NCBI GenBank assembly: GCA_030272155.1
Contig: CP126206.1
Coordinates: forward strand, 2,542,001-2,606,000
DNA length: 64,000 bases
Origin: Tetradesmus obliquus
Lineage: Eukaryota; Chlorophyta; Chlorophyceae; Sphaeropleales; Scenedesmaceae
Reading direction: 5' to 3'
Positions 46,368 to 56,978 of the stretch are shown here, piece by piece (within the stretch, counting starts at the first letter, position 1; each line of letters starts with the position of its first letter). The notes under the pieces were generated by a model. The model saw nothing but the letters and a program-made list of their open reading frames with translations, searched no databases and was not told where the DNA came from. The translations under genes and the position numbers were made by a program.

Positions 46368-49300
46368 TGCAGTGGAGCAGCAGCAGCGGGGTGTCTGTGT
46401 GATGTAGAACCACTGCTGCCATGTTGATGTTGCACATGGAAGAGGCCATAGAAGGATATGCACACATGCACATGCATTGCCTCTAAGATGGTGCCAGGAC
46501 CCACGTGTAACTATCCTCTCTTTCACTGCTGGGGCCATGCGCGTACAAGAGTTTGGATGTGCCCAAGTCAAATGCAGTGTTGACGAGCATCGAGTGATGT
46601 TTGGAACACACACTCACGTGCTGGGCTGGGGCTGGGGCTGGGTGACGGGCTGGGTGATGGGCTGGGTGATGGGCTGGGTGATGGGCTTACTTTGGGGCTG
46701 GGGCTGGGTGATGGGCTTGGTGAGGGGCTGGGAGATGCTTTGGGTGATGGGCTGGGGCTGGGTGATGGGCTGGGTGACGGACTGGGTGATGGGCTTACTT
46801 TGGGGCTGGGGCTGGGGCTGGGGCTAGGTGATGGGCTGGGGCTGGGTGATGGGCTGGGGCTGGGTGACGGGCTGGGTGACGGGCTGGGTGATGGGCTGGG
46901 TGATGGGCTTACTTTGGGGCTTGGGCTGGGGCTGGGGCTAGGTGATGGGGATGCTTTAGGGCTGGGGCTGGGGCTTGGACTGGGGCTGGGGCTTGGTTTG
47001 GGGCTGGGGCTGGGGCTGGGGCTGGGTGACTGCTTGGGTGATGGGCTGGGTGAGGGGCTTGGGCTGATGCCAGGGGCCAGGCTTATTTGCGGGCTAGGGC
47101 TCGGGCTGGGGCTTGGCAGTACTGCAGTGCAGTTGCCACTGCGGCACACCCCTTGGAAGCCCACGATCTGCCGCCGCCGGTTGCCGGGTGTTGTGCAGTC
47201 GCCTCCTTCGTTGATATTGCTAAAGCTGATTGTTGCTGCTGTGGCGTTGCAGTTGGCCCGGCGGCACTCTGTGCTGTTGTACGCAGCGCAGAATTCTGCA
47301 GGTTGGCAGCAGCAAGGGGCAGTTGCCAGCAACTTGTTGAGGTCTTGGCAAAGTCAAGTAAAGGCTGTCCAAAAACCATCACATGTCCCATGCATACATA
47401 CAAAGCACCGCTGAGGGCAGGACCTGGTGTAATAGCAACTGATGCGCACCAAGACCACAGCAGCAGCAGCAGCAGGAGCAGCAGCACCTGTCATGTTGCA
47501 GCAACCCACTGCAGTGCACAGCTAGGGCAACAGCAGCTACACCCAACTCACCCACGCATCTCACAGCGTCCCTGTTCCACACGAGTCCAGTCACACAGCC
47601 GCAGCTGTAGCCCGGAGCGAATGGAATGGCCCCCCAGCTGCCCCCCACAGCAAAAGCAGCTCGCATGACTCTGTGGCACATGCAGGCGCAGCTGCACCCA
47701 GGAGCATCGCGTATCACAATGTCCTCACTGCGCAACGTTATGATGTCAAACACAACAACCTGCGCACAGCTAAGCCCAACTTTTAACTTACCGACACATC
47801 TCACAGCGTCCCTGTTCCACACGTATCCGGTCACACAGCTGCAGCTGTAGCCCGGAGCAAACGGAATGGCCCTGCAGCTGCCGCCCACAGCAAAAGCAAG
47901 CAGCCCGCATGGCTCTGTGGCACAAATTGCATCAGTGCAATTGGCCAGTCGGTCACTCCAGGCCAGGCCGGCTATGCAGCTGCACTTGTAGCCATTGATT
48001 GAGCCCGGGGCATCACTGCAGGTGTTGTTTGAATTCAGGGTGTTGAAAATGCTGCTACAAGGCTTGTTGACACACGTAGTGGCTGCGGGTGGGCAGGCGA
48101 GGCAGGTAATTAGGCAGGCAGTGCAGTGATGAAAGGAATGTCAGCTGGGGATGTGTTTGGTGCAGCAGGTGTTGTTGGAGTTCAGGGTGTTGGGGATGGT
48201 GCTGCAGGGCTTGGTGACACATGTGGTGCCTGCGGGCGGGCAGGAGGAAGGGGGGCAGTGGTATACTGTGGTTGGCAAGGAACATTAATGGGACAGCCAG
48301 GTTGTGCCAGGTTACATGCAGTTCAGCTGGGCGTGCACTTCAACACAGGCCAACACGCTGAGATAGGTTTTGAGTGCCACATTCATTTCCTTGATGCATG
48401 TTATTTACAAGCACCAGTACCAGTCCGGACTGCTGAGCAGCAGTTTTATGTGACACATTGCTGGCTCCACTCCGACTCACTGCAGCCAGAACACTTCTCA
48501 CCTATGCAGGCTCCATTTAACCAAGTGTACCGCTGCTCGCAGGCACAAGCGAAGCTCTGTTGCTGCCGCACGCCGGCAACCCTTCGTGCAGCAGTGCAGC
48601 TGCCGTTGACGGCAAAGTCGATCCTGCCGCATGGGTTGCTGGAGCATGCGGTCACTGCAGCGCCAATGTGCAAGAACCGTCGGCAGGGCAAAGCTTCTTT
48701 GCACACAACGCATTTGTGTGTAGTGCATGGTGTTGTAGCTGGTGAGCAGGAATGTACAGGCCTCACCCCAAAGCCGGTTGCGCTGCCGCCCCCCAAGTGC
48801 TGCTTTCATAAATGTGAAACAGGAAGCCAGCAAGCAACAGTTGTCCTGCAACCAGACTCAAAGCAGGGTCAGGCAGGTGCATTTGCATCTTCTCCGCAGG
48901 CTCTAGGCCCATACTATCATGTAACTCCGCCGTGTCGTGCTTACCTGTCGCAGCGTTGTAGTACAACTGGTGCCACTAGCTGCAAGCCATCGCACCTATG
49001 AAGACATGACAATGGTGAAGGGGGCACACACGGCAACATGCGCGGAAATTCATGATGACGAGGGTACAATCATAATCACATGGGACAACTGCTGTATCAT
49101 GTAACTCCGCCACGCAGTGCTTACCTGGTGCTGTGCAGAGCGCCGAGCGGCAGGTGCCGTTGGTGACTGTGCTGCTGCTGCATGCTGTGCCGTCTGGCAA
49201 GTTGGTGATGGTGCATTCACCAGTGCGGGGCACGCAGGTCGCATTCTGGCATGCATTTGAGGCGGCGCAGGGCGTCTGGCGAGTGACGCAGTAGTCTGCA

Positions 49301-52300
49301 GCAGGGAGGTTGCAGGGCAGGTAAAGATGATGACGTCAGTCACGGTTTTGATCGTGCTGCTTATGGGAGAGGAGTTGAGTGTTGACAGCCAGGCAAGCTG
49401 TGTGTGAGGGTGTCAACAATAGCAGCAAAGCGCCACCGCAAGAAAGCCGGCAACGCCACTACCAGCCGCACATGTCTCCGTATGCAGTTGTTAAGTGTGA
49501 GCATGCCATGCGCAGCTCATTCATGCAAGCCACCACCAGCAAGTCCTCAATGCTGCCTTGCTCACCGACTTCGTCCAGGATGTTGCCGTTGGCGTCGCTC
49601 CTCTGCACAGACAGCCCCGGGCCATACTAACTGCTGTCCCCAGGCCACGATCATATGCTATCTGATATCTGCTACTCAGCTCACCAACTGCATCCAGAAT
49701 GTTGCCATTGGCATCGCTCCTCTGCACAGACAGCCCTGGGCCATACGGCGGCGTCAGCGACATTCGTGGCGCTGACGCGAGCATATCGAACTCAATCTGT
49801 GGAGACAGAAATGAGCTTTCAGGAAAGCTTGACTTGAAAACCACTGCCTGCGTCTCTGTTGCCATGGGTGCAACTTTTGTGCGTGTGCCGTTGCTGCTGG
49901 CGCTTGCGCTGACGTCCGAGCTTGCTGCGACCATGTCGCTGCTACTGCTGGGGGTGCTGCGCCGTGTAGTTGGGATGGTTTTGAGTACTGTAGTTTGCAC
50001 GTTGGAGTTGGGGTATGCTGCTGGAAAGCTCAGGGAGCGGCTGACGGACGATCCGAAAGCATTCAATGCTGCTGAGCTGCTGAGCGGGCTTGGAAAGCTG
50101 GCCACTGGGCCCTCCACACGGTAGTAGATGGTGTACAGCCCTGCACAGATTGCGTGTTGGCACAGATGCAGAGGATAGGTGAGGTGAAGATTACATCACT
50201 GGCACGTCTATGACAGTATGGGTAGCAATGCTGCTGCCTGAGGCATGCCAAGCTTCACTGACTAAGAAAACAGCGGGGTAGATGCTGGTTGTCCACTCAA
50301 ATTGCTGTGCAGTCTAACATGAGTCATGGGTTTGATGACATGTTGTTCTTTGCAGGTGGACAGGCTTAGCCAACGCAACACATGCTCAACACTGCTGTTG
50401 AACATTGCATCACGGTCAAATCAGCTGTCAGCAGAACGCAGCTGCAGCAGCATGCTGCAACAGGAGCAGCAGCAGCACAGCAGCAGCAGCAGCTGCAGCT
50501 CTGTACACATAGCACAGATCTGTGCTCTAGAGCTCACGTGCACATATGCCGTTGGAGCAAGCTCCGGGGGTTGAAACGGAGTAGGCGCATGCTGTGCCGT
50601 CTGTCTTGTTGCGAGCATCGCACACGCCAGCAGCAGGCGGGCAAAGGGAGCCTTCTGGAACCAGCAGCTCCTGGCAAGCTGTTGCAGCACTGCACAGCGC
50701 GCTCTTGCACAGATCTGCAAGTGACCGTCAGATGACAGCAGCAGCAGAAGCCACATTGGGCAAGCGGATACATCAAACTTTCTGGAACCAGCAGCTCATG
50801 CCAAGCTGCTGCAGTGCACAATGCATTTTTGCAGAGGTCTGCGGCACAGGATATACAGCGCAGTGAGGGATCGCTGCTTCTAGTGAACGATTGGCAGACC
50901 AATTGTTGCAACATCTCGCATGTGTGCAAAACGGCACAGCCTGCAGCAGCATTGCCAGTGCACATGCCATAACGCATGCAGGTACACGACACTCTCTGAT
51001 TGGCCAGGCAATACGATTGAACAGATAACAAAACTACACTACAAGGACATCTAGCAAACCGCAAAGAATACATTGCAATACACAGAAAGTCAACAGCCTC
51101 ACCTTTGCAGACACCAGCGGCACACGTGCTTTCAAATCCCCTCAATTTGCAAGGAGCGCCGTCATCTTTGCCATCACATTTGATGTCACATGTGCCGGTC
51201 AGTGCATTGCAGACTTCCCCGTTCTCTGTGTTGCACCGCACATTGCCGCAGATGGCAGCACACCTGCGCAGCAACAAAACCTCTGTTTCGGTGTATTCGG
51301 TTCTGTAGGCTGGATAAATCAGACAGCGCAGCCAGCGCAGCCCTCCCCCCCCCCCCCCCCTTCCCCCCGGCACACAAAAAATACTGCTGTAGTACCTTAT
51401 AAAACATCACCCACTCACTGGAATAGCGCTTATAGGGCAATCACTCCAGCTCACTCGCTCAAGTAAATAAACTCAATTATTCACTCTCACAGCCAACCGT
51501 CGGATCCTGCTCACTTGTCAGTCAGAGTAGCAACTGGTCTGAAAGCATACGACTTGAAAACGGCACCGGTCAGCCGGTCCGCTGCGGCCGTGCCTGCGTA
51601 GTTTGCAACTGTCCCATTGGCCAACAGATGCTTTGCCATTGCAACACCAGGTGAAGCTCCTGCCGGGAAACTGCGAGAGAGATAATTGGTGTACCCTGCG
51701 TAGCTGATACTGCCACTCATGCTCCAAAATGCCTGAGGGAAGCCGCGCTGCTGCTGCTCTAGGTCTGATCCGCCGGCCACTGCGGAGCGGTCGCTGCTGA
51801 ACAGCACGACTGTGCGGCCAGGTGCTGACTTTGGGTCGTCCCTGTACTTTTGGAACCAGCTGGGCCGGAGGGCAAAGCGGCCGTCAGAAGCCAGCAGCAT
51901 GCGGCCAGCCTGCCAGTCCAACTGCAAAAGAGATCCGGGCCAAGGCAGGCAGCATGTCAGACATCAAACGTTTTAAGTGATCATTTCGTCAGCAGTTAGC
52001 GACAAATAGCAGGAACAAAGCATTGAACGGCAGCAGAGGTTGGCATGCAGCAAATGCAGCCAGCCTGCCAGTCCAACTGCAAAAGGGAGCCGGGAAATGG
52101 CAGGCAGCATGACCAGCATCCAATGTTGACACCATCAATAGTGTCACTGAAATCCAGCAGCAAAGAACTACTGTATGAAAAGAAGCAGAGGGTGGCTTGC
52201 AGCGCATTTGTCCGCTCACAGCAGCTTCCAGGCAGCTTACATGCGTATGGAGATTACTTGGCAGAACGCCACAGGTACGTGGCAACAAAGACAAGGTATC

Positions 52301-54218
52301 AAACTACCAGGCAACAAGCTCGCACAACAGCACCGGCCTGACAAAGACACTGCAGAGAACGACATTTGTCCTTGATGCAGTAACAAACGGCTCACATTGT
52401 AGTCTGTGTTTTGGAAGTCAAGGGAAGCACCGCTTAGGATGATAGGAGTGTCACCGGAAGCATTGTCATCCCCCACGCTGCTGACAACCACAAACGCATG
52501 CTTTGACCAGCCCCTGTAGTCGTCCAAAGTTGGCGGGCCAGCCGGGCACAGCCCGAGGTCGTTACATTTGAAAATAACGCTGTAGCCAGCCGTTCCAAAC
52601 AGCAGCGCGATGTCACCAGCTTCATCGCCAAAAGCGCATCGGTTTTCCCGCTGGTAGGGTGCCAGCACTAATACACTGCCACGTGAGGTGTTGCACTTCT
52701 GCGCTTGCTGCAGCTGCCTGGGTAGAAAGAGTGTGGCGTCCACTGGTTGTGCAGAGCTGCTGCTGCTGCTGCTGCTGCTGATGTCAGCAGCTGTGCTGTG
52801 CTGTAGATGCTGTGCGACGTCCTCCGTCACAACCAGATCATCTGTTTCACCCTGCATCAGCATCTGCTGCACCGTGTCTTTGAGGCTGCTGACGCTGCTG
52901 TCAGCAGTGTGCAGATCTGGCGTTTGTTGCTGTCCAACGTTGTGTAGCAGCAGGGTGCGTGACCTCCTGCTGCTGCTGCATGGCCTGCCGTAGTCATCAG
53001 TGGCCAGGATGAGGCAGGGGAAGTCCTCCTGCGTGAGGAACTCAATGCGCCTGCAAGGCATTGCAGCCCATGTGGTTGTGTTTATTGCAAACATGAGCCA
53101 TAACAACAGCTGAAACACAGCAGCAGCAAAGCACCTGCCAACTGGCAGCAGAATCATTGCAATGTTTCTAATGGCACCAGCCTCACCTGTGAGTGATCTT
53201 CCTGACTGTGCCTTTCATGATGTTTGCAATAGGTGTGAAGCTGGTGTTAGTCATTCACCTAACTGCAAAGCATCTCACCTGTCAGTGACCTTCCTCACAG
53301 TACCATTCTTGATCTTCGGAATGACAGCTGTCAAGTTGCTGCTGATGCCTACTGCACCTGGCAGCACTGACTGCCGCCGGCCGCCGCTGCCGGTGAGTCG
53401 TATCAGCAGGTCAAACATCTGCTGGGTTGCCACTTCAGGGGTAGCACCTGCAGCTTGAATCTCGTCCAGCCGCTCTTGTGCGGTGCTGACGAGATCGGCG
53501 GTTGGGAAGATCTGGATGAACACGTCAAAGTCCGTTGTGATGGCGGTGATGATGACTGTACATGAACAGAGGGCAGCATGGCATTGGAACAGTGCTCAGC
53601 GTGGAAAGTACGGTACATGTTATATGACAGATTTAGGCATGGTAAATGCAGAACCGTTCACCTGCAAGCAAGGTTATCTTGAGCTGGGTGCTGCCGCGGT
53701 GCATGGTCGGCTGAACTGTACCATTGCTAGCGCAGCTGGTCATCAGTGAGCGCTGGCAGAATGAGACCGCAACACCTGCTCGCATGGTTTTATCCAACTA
53801 AACATAATGAGATGGGAAGGATTTACACCTGAATAATTTTCCGAGCAATATTGCTTGCAAGCGCACCTTGAGAGCTGACATCCTTGTCCAGCAAGCTCAC
53901 ATAGAAGTTCCTGTAGACAGCTTCCTGCGTCTTGGGGAAATCGATGAAAAGAACGTTTGAAAACAAGCCGTCGTTGGCGAATCTGTCGTCGTGCACTCGC
54001 AGCCCGTCGTCGAACAGAGTGCCGAGCGCGTCACCGATGCCGTCGGTCGTGTTGCCTTTACGGCCGTGTAGCACAACCTGCGTGGCTCCGTTCAATCCAG
54101 CGGTGCTCGCAAAACGTGCCTTGAAGATCACTGGCTCGGTTTGACCTTGTGCTGCTGCGTCGATGTTGGCTATCATGCCTACACAAAAGCCGGCCTGGCA
54201 CTTGCCTGGAGGGCACAT

Positions 54219-54249
<31 letters not shown>

Positions 54250-55503
54250 GCGCAGGGTCGAGCAGTGAGGTATGCACGTTATATGCAGTCCCACAGACAG
54301 CAAGCCCTGCAGACACGCCAATTGTCCTCAGTCAAAGCAGCGGTCGCCTGCCAGCAGTGGTCGCCTGTCACAGATCTAGAGCTAGCTTACCCAGCTGGTT
54401 GTCAGGATTGCACATGTGTGTGTACCCCCTGCAACCTTCTCACTTCAAGCATCGCTTCCTGCCCACTCGCAGCATCAGGGGGGCATGGGCAGGGCTTTCT
54501 TGCTCCAGCATTGCAAGGTGCGCAGCCATGCATTTGCTTTGGTTCTTTGCAGTTTAAGCACAACACAACATGGTCATTTTGCACCCTGCTCACCTTTTAC
54601 GGGGCCGTCCGTGCAGTTGGTGCCGCCAGCCACAGGCGTGTAGCTGCATTTGCTAGCAGAGCAGATGCCAGCCTGGCACACCTTGTCATCACATTTAGGC
54701 GGAGAGCAAACCGGTGGAGCTGCAGCAGTAACATGGGCAGCGGTAGTGTCAGCAACCGCTGTAGTCGAATCTGGTCACTTCCCGCATAGCAAAATGCAGG
54801 TTGCTGCAACGATGTAACCGCTGCCTGCCACACAACGCTGACAGCTGCATCAGCTAGCTTCCTGTCAAACTTGGTCAAACTTGGTCGAACTTGGTCAAAC
54901 ATGGTCAAACATGGTCATCCGTTAACACAGTAATCTGGACACCGCCATCCCTTGCTCACATGCTGCGATGCCCGTGGTCCTGGTAGCTGCAGTCGCTGCG
55001 GTTACACTGACGGCACCCTTGCTGACAGCCCGCAGTCCATTGCAGACGCCGAACGCGCATCTGTTGGTGTTGATAGTCTTCGCAACATTCGTAAACTTGG
55101 GCAGCACCTGCCGTGCATCACTGCCAGCGTATGTCAACCGCAGGCTGAGCTGCAACGCAGGGCCTGTAGTGGGGCTGACACCAAGTTGCTGTTATGCAAG
55201 CAGAGCAGCAAGTTTGCAACCCAGAGTGAGTTTTGAAATTGCAACTAGCACAGCTGCTGGCTTGTAAAGCATCACACTGCAGGTTTGTCAACTGCACAAA
55301 GACTGACTATCCCTGAGGCAGCCAATAGGCATTGAATTTCCGTGCGATGATTCTATACAAAGGAGAGGCACAGCAGTACCTGCAGCCAAGCGTACCGCAC
55401 CATGAGATCATGTATCAGCATCGATTGCCCGCAGGACAACCATACTTACACCAAAGTTCTACAACACAGCAGTAGCTGTAGCTCACTGGCCCACAGCAAA
55501 CTG

Positions 55504-55534
<31 letters not shown>

Positions 55535-55814
55535 CAAAACAGCAACAGCACAACAGCAGTAGCTGTAGCTCACCGGAACACATCCTGTGGCAGCACGTGC
55601 TGTTACATTCGCCTGCTTCCGTAGCGCCGCACGCAGCCTGGTCACTGCTGCATTCGTGATATTTGTCTCACAGCGGCTGCTGTTGCTGCTGCCGGATGCT
55701 CCGAGTGTGTAGTTGACGATCAGCAGCACAGAAGGCAGCCGCAGCGTGCATGCTGAGCGGGCGCTGTTGAGTGCTCCGCCAGGTGAAGTGTAGGTTGCTG
55801 CGGCCAGCACACAT

Positions 55815-55845
<31 letters not shown>

Positions 55846-56978
55846 GCCGCATTGAACCCTGTCAAGAGAACTCAGCCGTGCTGCTGCTGCTACCTGCTAC
55901 TGTTGTTGCTGCTTCTGCTGCCGCTACTGCTGCTTTCGTTTCTTGCCCAGTGCGGTTCCTTGGCCAGGGCTGCTGCAGGTGCTGCGGCCTGCAGTGGCTG
56001 CAAGCCCTCCTTGTGTCTGCTGCAATCCGATGCCGCACTCCATGACCTCAAGCCTGCTGCCCGTACCCCTCTCCCTCTACTCTGGAAGAGAGGTATCCAT
56101 GTTACCAGTTTAGCCTTAGCAACATCGCCATCAGCCCTGCGCCCCACTGGACCAGCAAGAGCCCGTACCCCTGTCGCCTGCATGCTTATGTGACAAAATA
56201 TCTGTCATGTCTCACCTGGGCAAGGGAAGCAGAAGCAGCGGCCGGCGCCCTGTCCTGCTGGCAGGAATGTTATGCTGCTGTTGTAGGGTGTGTCAGAGGC
56301 TGGTGAGAACAGCCTGCATGCTGGGGGCGTCACTGGGTACTGCTCTGTCTTCCAGCCTGGCACATGGGAGCCAAACCCTGCCTTGCAAGCTGTTGGTTGA
56401 TTCGGGTGGAATGTCAAAAAATGCAGCACACAAGGCAGCATTTGAGCAACGACAGCAGCATGTACTGCTCATTTGTCTGTGTCCACAGCTGCCATGTGCT
56501 GCGCAGCATGCCATGTGTAGCTGTGACACAGCATGACGCATTACAACCAGCACATTGCAACCAAGTGTTCCACGCACGTGAAACCGCACCACAGCTTTGC
56601 TAGGTGCACAAGGTGTACGATGTGGTCAGCTGCCGCAAATGTTGGTCTGCAAAACGCGCCGAACTCAAATCCGCCGCTGCCGCTGCTGCTGCGATGCAAG
56701 CGGCAGCTGTTGCAGTCCAATGCTGCTGCCAATGTCATTGCTGTGTAGCTGCAGAGGCCCAGAATACGAAGCCTACTGTATGTATGATGCCTTTCACAGC
56801 ACTCACCGCAGCCTCTGCCAGCTGGCATGTAGCCATTGCTGCATGCTGTGAAGTTTGCAGGAGTCACTGCTGCTGCTGCCACTTCCAGGCTCCAGTCCTC
56901 ATCGTCGTAAGTATCGTCCGATCCATATATTATGTTTAGGTATAAAATAAGAACTAATAATATGGTCTGCAAACGCAT
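39385..56978 (-). CDS. Paralogue C: large secreted modular cysteine-rich protein, EGF/NHL/RCC1-like (complete)
   Basis: Complete minus-strand gene. My 27-exon model sums to 6960 nt, 2319 residues plus a TGA stop at 39385-39387, with all phases consistent. The start ATG at 56976-56978 opens a signal peptide ([20 protein letters not shown]) and an acidic [11 protein letters not shown] stretch. Module order equals A and B, without B's extra EGF exon. The standout difference is exon 16, whose Ser-Pro linker is about 165 residues, so the two halves of the protein would be held much further apart. Introns 12-13, 15, 20, 21, 24, 25 and 26 contain copies of neighbouring exon ends. A secreted, glycosylated wall or matrix role is inferred from signal peptide, Cys content and linker; the actual function is unknown. 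Confidence 0.85.
40151..40460. repeat. 117-bp tandem copies of the exon 26 5' end, paralogue C
   Basis: Three units start at 40151, 40268 and 40385, exactly 117 bp apart and almost identical over their length. Each holds the coding start of exon 26 ([20 protein letters not shown]) and its GTGCAG acceptor. Only the unit at 40151 continues into the full exon. The near-identity points to recent duplication. Confidence 0.88.
40701..40752. repeat. CTG/CAG triplet tract in paralogue C intron 25
   Basis: A run of about 17 CTG triplets on the plus strand, between exons 25 (40955-41077) and 26 (40074-40214), flanked by GGCAGGCAGGCA repeats at 40545-40655. Confidence 0.85.
41740..42160. repeat. Tandem copies of the exon 24 5' end, paralogue C
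   Basis: Exon 24's start (coding [19 protein letters not shown]) with its CTGCAG acceptor is followed upstream by three more copies at about 41860-41925, 41985-42042 and 42105-42155, period about 115-120 bp, reading [14 protein letters not shown] or similar. A GCAGGGTGCAGCAGGGTT word links the units. Only the copy nearest exon 25 extends into the complete exon. Confidence 0.85.
43436..43490. repeat. CTG/CAG triplet tract, about 18 units, paralogue C intron 21
   Basis: A CTG run on the plus strand (CAG on the coding strand) between exons 21 and 22. A further CAG-rich patch lies at 43225-43290, nearer the exon 22 acceptor. Simple repeat; frames through it are not genes. Confidence 0.85.
43574..45826 (-). 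other. Paralogue C exons 18-21: NHL-like propeller segment
   Basis: Exons: 45693-45826, 45080-45233, 44077-44572 and 43574-43745. Blade-like strings are [33 protein letters not shown] joined to [10 protein letters not shown], and [19 protein letters not shown]. Exon 20 has a Cys segment [16 protein letters not shown]. Exon 21 reads [20 protein letters not shown]. Worn copies of the exon 20 start ([15 protein letters not shown] and [11 protein letters not shown]) lie upstream at about 44725-44775 and 44880-44930, and of the exon 21 acceptor at about 43785-43810 and 43862-43895. Confidence 0.75.
45372..45655. repeat. 17-bp minisatellite in paralogue C intron 18
   Basis: About 14 imperfect units of GTACACCTTCACCTACG. 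On the coding strand each unit contains GTAGGTGAAG, which resembles a 5' splice donor. The array starts about 40 bp after the true exon 18 donor (exon 45693-45826) and ends before exon 19. It is absent from A and B. Confidence 0.85.
46618..47115 (-). repeat. Coding Ser-Pro minisatellite in paralogue C exon 16
   Basis: Repeats of GGGCTGGGTGAT and GGGCTGGGGCTG on the plus strand encode (Ser-Pro)n on the coding strand, with periodic Lys-Val-Ser and Lys-Ala-Ser interruptions marking a higher-order unit. The whole tract stays in frame. Contiguous Ser-Pro is the known substrate pattern for hydroxyproline arabinogalactan-type glycosylation in plants and green algae. Confidence 0.88.
47545..48240. 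repeat. Partial copies around EGF-like exon 15, paralogue C
   Basis: Besides exon 15 (47792-48082) there is a shortened downstream copy of its 3' half with donor (about 47552-47740) and an upstream copy of its 5' end (about 48180-48232, reading [17 protein letters not shown]). In paralogue B a comparable 5'-end copy lies at about 25520-25570 ([10 protein letters not shown]). Confidence 0.7.
49555..49750. repeat. Duplicated 3' end and donor of exon 12, paralogue C
   Basis: Two copies of the exon 12 end lie about 120 bp apart: 49685-49745 ([18 protein letters not shown], donor GTGAGC) and 49563-49625 ([18 protein letters not shown], donor GTGAGC). Both keep an intact donor. The inner copy is taken as the exon end because the frame is continuous with the exon body; reading on into the outer copy shifts frame. 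Confidence 0.8.
50640..50850. repeat. Partial second copy of exon 11, paralogue C
   Basis: The first half of exon 11 ([21 protein letters not shown]-like, 50640-50714) has a second copy upstream at about 50770-50845 reading [13 protein letters not shown] then ELLVPE. Paralogue B independently shows extra copies of the same exon start, at a different spacing. Confidence 0.7.
51345..51360. repeat. Poly-C tract of 16 in paralogue C intron 9
   Basis: Sixteen consecutive C on the plus strand (G on the coding strand), followed by TTCCCCCC. It is the only long mononucleotide run in the window and could reflect an assembly or sequencing artefact length. Confidence 0.8.
51515..54205 (-). other. Paralogue C exons 6-9: extracellular region of unknown fold
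   Basis: Exons: 53867-54205, 53279-53555, 52396-53050 and 51515-51921. Exon 6 carries [20 protein letters not shown]; exon 7 is 27-30 nt shorter than in A and B because the Arg/Ser/Ala-rich stretch after LTGSGG is reduced; exon 8 keeps [20 protein letters not shown] and [19 protein letters not shown]; exon 9 has [18 protein letters not shown] worn copy of the exon 7 end and donor lies in the following intron at about 53183-53240, and a 60-bp copy of the exon 9 start at about 52045-52110. Confidence 0.75.
54594..56978 (-). other. Paralogue C exons 1-5: signal peptide and N-terminal cysteine-containing region
   Basis: Exons: 56807-56978, 56216-56389, 55574-55797, 54960-55188 and 54594-54719. 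Exon 1 is 15 nt longer than in A and B (an Ala/Val insertion before [13 protein letters not shown]). Other anchors are [54 protein letters not shown] and [16 protein letters not shown]. Two further triplet tracts lie in the introns (55507-55535, 55815-55845). The exon 5 acceptor here has an ordinary short pyrimidine context rather than the long CTG run of A and B. Confidence 0.78.

Larger units (their letters stand above)
46147..51263 (-). other. Paralogue C exons 10-17: cysteine-rich and EGF-like modules with a long Ser-Pro linker
   Basis: Exons: 51103-51263, 50538-50714, 49685-50140, 49125-49295, 48502-48654, 47792-48082, 46618-47295 and 46147-46326. Exons 14 and 15 are EGF-like ([17 protein letters not shown]...[22 protein letters not shown]...[18 protein letters not shown]). 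Exon 16 is 678 nt against 363 in B and 255 in A; nearly all the difference is S-P-S-P repeats interrupted by K-V-S or K-A-S (46618-47115). A shortened copy of exon 15 ([20 protein letters not shown]) follows at about 47552-47740 with a good donor; whether it is spliced in is unclear. Confidence 0.78.
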
